Notes under the pieces: generated by a model
Seen by the model: only the letters and a program-made list of their open reading frames with translations
Databases searched by the model: none
Told to the model about the DNA's origin: nothing
Origin: Hyphomicrobiales bacterium
GTDB lineage: Bacteria > Pseudomonadota > Alphaproteobacteria > Rhizobiales > Rhizobiaceae
Assembly (NCBI GenBank): GCA_900466605.1
Contig: UBMU01000014.1
Span: 62,001 to 126,000 of the forward strand
Reading direction: 5' to 3'
Length of the DNA stretch: 64,000 bases
Shown here: piece after piece, positions 61,835 to 64,000 of the stretch
Layout: each line of letters starts with the position of its first letter
How positions within the stretch are numbered: the stretch's first letter is position 1
Position numbers and translations under genes: made by a program

Positions 61835-62800
61835 ATGCGTTTTAATACTGTCGCGGCCATGGCGCTTGGATTACTTTTGGTTGAGATCGGCACCCCGGTA
61901 ACGTCCTTCGCCAGCGACACGACTGTCGCGCATTTGCCGGATGCATCGCTTCGAATTGTGGATGGAAAATCTGATGTCGAAGGCGTGTCCTACCACTACT
62001 TGCTCGCTCGTGGCGGACCCCAAACGGTCGTGTTGCTGCATGGATGGGGTACCACATCATACATGTGGCGTTATGTGATGCCGCAACTAGTTGCCCGCGG
62101 ATATACTGTTCTGGCCCCGGACCTCCGTGGCCTGGGTGATACCGCCAAACCCGCAGCGGGATATGAGAAGGCTTCGATCGCCGAAGATGTCCGCAAATTG
62201 ATAAGTAGTCTCGGGCTTGGTCCATCGGTTAACTTGGTGGGACACGACATGGGGGGGATGGTCGTCTATGCCTACGCCGCCCAGCATCCAAAAGATGTCG
62301 AGACGCTTGCAATTCTAGACGTTCCGCTACCAGGTATAGAGCCGTGGGAGGAGCTCGTTCAGGGAGCTCGAACCTGGCATTTCAGGTTTCACTCCGTCCG
62401 CGATGTCCCTGAGATGCTTATCGTCGGGCGCGAACGCGAATACCTGAAATGGTTCCACAATGCTGAGGGAGTGAATACCCGTGCGTTCGATAACGAGGCC
62501 GACGAGGTCTACGGTCGCTCGTATGCGCAACCCGGGGCGCTACGCGCTGGCTTTGAATATTATCGAGCGTTTCCCAGCGACGTGGTGTCCAACAAGTCGT
62601 TTGCCAAAAGGAAGCTACAGATGCCGGTTCTCGCGATAAGCGGCACCGGAGGAATGGGTTCGATCTATGAGAGCCATATTCGCCATGTCGCGGACAACGT
62701 TCGGGGTATCGTCGTTGACGGCTCTGGACACTGGATTCCTGAGGAACAGCCAGCAGCAGTTACGAAAGCTCTAGTAGAGTTCCTCCCTCCCGCTATCTGA
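61835..62800 (+). CDS. Alpha/beta hydrolase, epoxide hydrolase-like, exported
   Basis: A 321-residue alpha/beta hydrolase with an N-terminal signal of about 26 residues (VAAMALGLLLVEIG, ending near SFAS). The fold shows LLHGWGTTSYMWRYVMP, APDLRGLGDTAKP and the nucleophile motif GHDMGGMVVYAYAA, where Asp in GHDMG is the nucleophile used by epoxide hydrolases and haloalkane dehalogenases. The last His is in GSGHWIPEEQP. GGAG lies six bases before ATG 61835. It probably works in the periplasm on an epoxide or related substrate. Confidence 0.88.
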   Translation: MRFNTVAAMALGLLLVEIGTPVTSFASDTTVAHLPDASLRIVDGKSDVEGVSYHYLLARGGPQTVVLLHGWGTTSYMWRYVMPQLVARGYTVLAPDLRGLGDTAKPAAGYEKASIAEDVRKLISSLGLGPSVNLVGHDMGGMVVYAYAAQHPKDVETLAILDVPLPGIEPWEELVQGARTWHFRFHSVRDVPEMLIVGREREYLKWFHNAEGVNTRAFDNEADEVYGRSYAQPGALRAGFEYYRAFPSDVVSNKSFAKRKLQMPVLAISGTGGMGSIYESHIRHVADNVRGIVVDGSGHWIPEEQPAAVTKALVEFLPPAI

Positions 62801-62978
62801 CGCTCAAGCATCAAGCGTCGCACCTATCAAGCCGTCGGGTGTCACCCCTGCTTTATAGATCGTTGTGGATTCGTGCCTCAACAAGTCAGTGGTATTGGAA
62901 CGCCCGCTGAGGATCCTATGCTTTGGTCCATTCGGGACAAATCAGTTGATGGTTCAAGCAAACTGCGCCTCAACCGAT

Positions 62979-63140
62979 ATGGTTTTGACGATGCTGGCGC
63001 TGTTGACGTCACTTAGCCCATGGTCCGATGCCGCAACTTCAAACGGCGCGTCGGGATTCGCGACAAACACTGCTTGCCAAGAAGCGAATGCCTCGATCTG
63101 TCTGGAACGGTATGTCCAAAGGTGCATTAGAGCAAACTAA
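62979..63140 (+). CDS. Possible small secreted protein
   Basis: A 53-residue frame with a hydrophobic N-terminus (VLTMLALLTSLSPWS, then a likely cleavage near SDAATS) and three cysteines in its short mature part (TACQEANASICLERYVQRC). No clear ribosome site. Reported with low confidence because the composition suits an exported small protein and nothing else occupies this stretch. Confidence 0.25.
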   Translation: MVLTMLALLTSLSPWSDAATSNGASGFATNTACQEANASICLERYVQRCIRAN

Positions 63141-63177
63141 CGTATAGTTCCCAAGAACGGGGCAACCACCTACTGTC

Positions 63178-63312
63178 TGCCTGTCGACATCGCGCTTCTC
63201 CTCCCAGCGATACCGACTTGACAGCGGCCTCGGTTTCTCTCCCCTCGACCGAGGAAGCGGATGCCATATCCGCCCTGTAGGGCCGTCTTCCCGCCGAAGG
63301 CGGCCCTTTTTC
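63178..63312 (+). ncRNA. Candidate multi-hairpin small RNA
   Basis: Four consecutive hairpins: CTGTC/GACAG around ATCGC/GCGAT (63181-63224) with CTCCTCCC in the loop at 63198-63205; CCTCGGT/ACCGAGG (63228-63254) with a CTCTCCCC loop; GCGGAT/ATCCGC (63257-63273); and a 12-pair terminator with T run (63279-63311). Pyrimidine-rich anti-Shine-Dalgarno-like loops recall the RNA at 49.7 kb, but only the first loop holds most of the CCTCCTCCC motif. No gene lies here. The 5' end is a guess. Confidence 0.5.
63279..63311 (+). terminator. Rho-independent terminator
   Basis: AGGGCCGTCTTC (63279-63290) and GAAGGCGGCCCT (63296-63307) pair over 12 positions with one G-T and a CCGCC loop, then TTTTT. One of the strongest terminators in the window. 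Confidence 0.8.
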
Positions 63313-63523
63313 GGCACTCATGGCCTGACCGAAGTGGTGATGGCTTTTACTGGCAGTACCTGTGACCGAGGCTGATGGGGTCTGCAAGGAGTAGCCGACC
63401 ATTGCCCCGTGGGGTGCGAAGGTCGTCAAGGCCAGTGCCGGATCGACCCCAAGTGATCGTGGCAGAAATCCTAAGAAGGACGGGGGGGCGGTCGGCCTTC
63501 AACAGCGCGACCCCACTCGCTCT

Positions 63524-64000
63524 TCAATCGCGGAAATCGATCGACTCGCTGACGATACGCCATTTGTCGGCGTCCAACGATCTCGCGGATTCTCCAGCCT
63601 CGATGCGGTTCACAGCGTCACTTCCCAGGATCAAGTGATGTGGCAGGGAAGCCCTCCGCGAGAGGTCGAAAATAACCGAAGCGCATTTCTTTGGGTCACC
63701 GGGTTCACGACCTACGATGGTCTTCCCAAATTCTACGTTGGGACCGAGGATAACTTGATAGTCAGGTTCCAAGGTAGGGGTTGTCGCCAACGCCGCTAAC
63801 GTCCAGTTTGTTCGCAGGCTTCCCGGCTCGAGTGAGACCACCTTGATGCCTAACGCTCCCACCTCTTTAGCGAGAGCCTCTGAGAAGCCGCTTACGGCGA
63901 ATTTCGCCGCGCAATAGGCGACAGTGCCTGCTGCTGCTACTCGGCCCGCCGAGGAGGATATGTTAATGATATGACCCGACCGCTGGCTCCTCATCAGGGG
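63524..64000 (-). CDS. SDR-family oxidoreductase, partial (5' end beyond window)
   Basis: The C-terminal 158 or so residues of a short-chain dehydrogenase; the frame is still open at the window edge, so the N-terminal cofactor-binding domain lies outside. SGHIINISSSAGRVAAAGTVAYCAAKFAVSGFSEALAKEV contains the catalytic Ser and the YCAAK (YxxxK) motif, and the family's SLEPGSLRTNW follows. The C-terminal part (PHHLILGSDAV) is as in SDRs of the ketoreductase type that act on a broad set of carbonyl compounds. Substrate unknown. Confidence 0.85.
   Translation of the reverse strand, partial: PLMRSQRSGHIINISSSAGRVAAAGTVAYCAAKFAVSGFSEALAKEVGALGIKVVSLEPGSLRTNWTLAALATTPTLEPDYQVILGPNVEFGKTIVGREPGDPKKCASVIFDLSRRASLPHHLILGSDAVNRIEAGESARSLDADKWRIVSESIDFRD

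Noticed and set aside
1..64000. CRISPR arrays, complete insertion sequences, rRNA and tRNA genes
   Set aside because: I saw no regularly spaced repeats, transposase motifs or conserved RNA gene sequences; a computed search would be needed to exclude short remnants.

Overview
The window looks like part of a large accessory replicon (plasmid or chromid) of a Rhizobiaceae-type alphaproteobacterium (Rhizobium, Agrobacterium or Sinorhizobium). The grounds are the dense series of ABC importers each paired with its own regulator and catabolic enzymes, a Ti/Sym-plasmid type TraA relaxase-helicase, an Aap-type amino-acid transporter, a PHO box of the rhizobial form, and a multi-hairpin CCUCCUCCC small RNA of a kind known from Alphaproteobacteria. 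No rRNA, tRNA, CRISPR array, complete insertion sequence or replication gene was seen.

Layout. (1) 0.1-0.9 kb: a short-chain dehydrogenase. (2) 1.4-9.7 kb: a guanidino/polyamine locus. A TetR regulator, an NTF2-like protein and an agmatinase-family ureohydrolase diverge from a PotD-PotB-PotC-PotA type importer followed by a metallo-beta-lactamase-fold hydrolase and an aldehyde dehydrogenase. (3) 9.9-18.1 kb: a probable sugar-acid locus. A mandelate racemase/enolase-family dehydratase, a DapA/KdgD-family lyase and a GntR regulator diverge from a five-gene Dpp/Opp-type importer, with a near-perfect GntR-type palindrome between them. (4) 18.3-24.3 kb: arylamine N-acetyltransferase and cupin; two PNPOx-fold proteins, the second fused to a GAF and a winged-helix-like domain; a LysR regulator diverging from a haloacid dehalogenase-like protein and a class II aldolase.

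(5) 24.8-42.2 kb: the most striking block. Four amidohydrolases, an Aap-like transporter without an ATPase, a complete Dpp-type transporter, a GntR regulator, a flavin-reductase-fold protein and a hydantoin/Asp-Glu racemase-like protein. The palindrome ATTGTCNACAAT recurs at four non-coding sites in this block (about 29.65, 31.29, 33.09 and 40.81 kb), one of them beside the gntR gene. This suggests one local regulator controls the whole set, probably for uptake and stepwise hydrolysis of an unidentified nitrogen-rich (cyclic amide or amidine) compound.

(6) 42.7-49.4 kb: a small rhizobial-type protein, a truncated glycerophosphodiester phosphodiesterase (GDPD), a glutathione S-transferase, then a PHO-box-preceded ABC importer (binding protein, two permeases, ATPase) ending in an intact GDPD; probably phosphate-starvation scavenging of phosphodiesters. 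(7) 49.65-49.80 kb: a small RNA of four consecutive hairpins, each presenting CCTCCTCCC in its loop, the last being the terminator. (8) 50.2-55.4 kb: HxlR regulator and MFS exporter, FlxA-like coiled-coil protein, small hypothetical protein, PNPOx-family protein, Tat-exported alpha/beta hydrolase. (9) 56.0-59.9 kb: orphan TraA with no other transfer genes nearby, plus a small protein. (10) 60.0-64.0 kb: frameshifted cytochrome b561, HD-domain protein, epoxide-hydrolase-like protein, a second candidate multi-hairpin RNA ending in a strong terminator, and a short-chain dehydrogenase cut by the window edge.

All assignments come from reading motifs and gene order; no database search was possible. 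Substrates of the transporters are inferred, not demonstrated.
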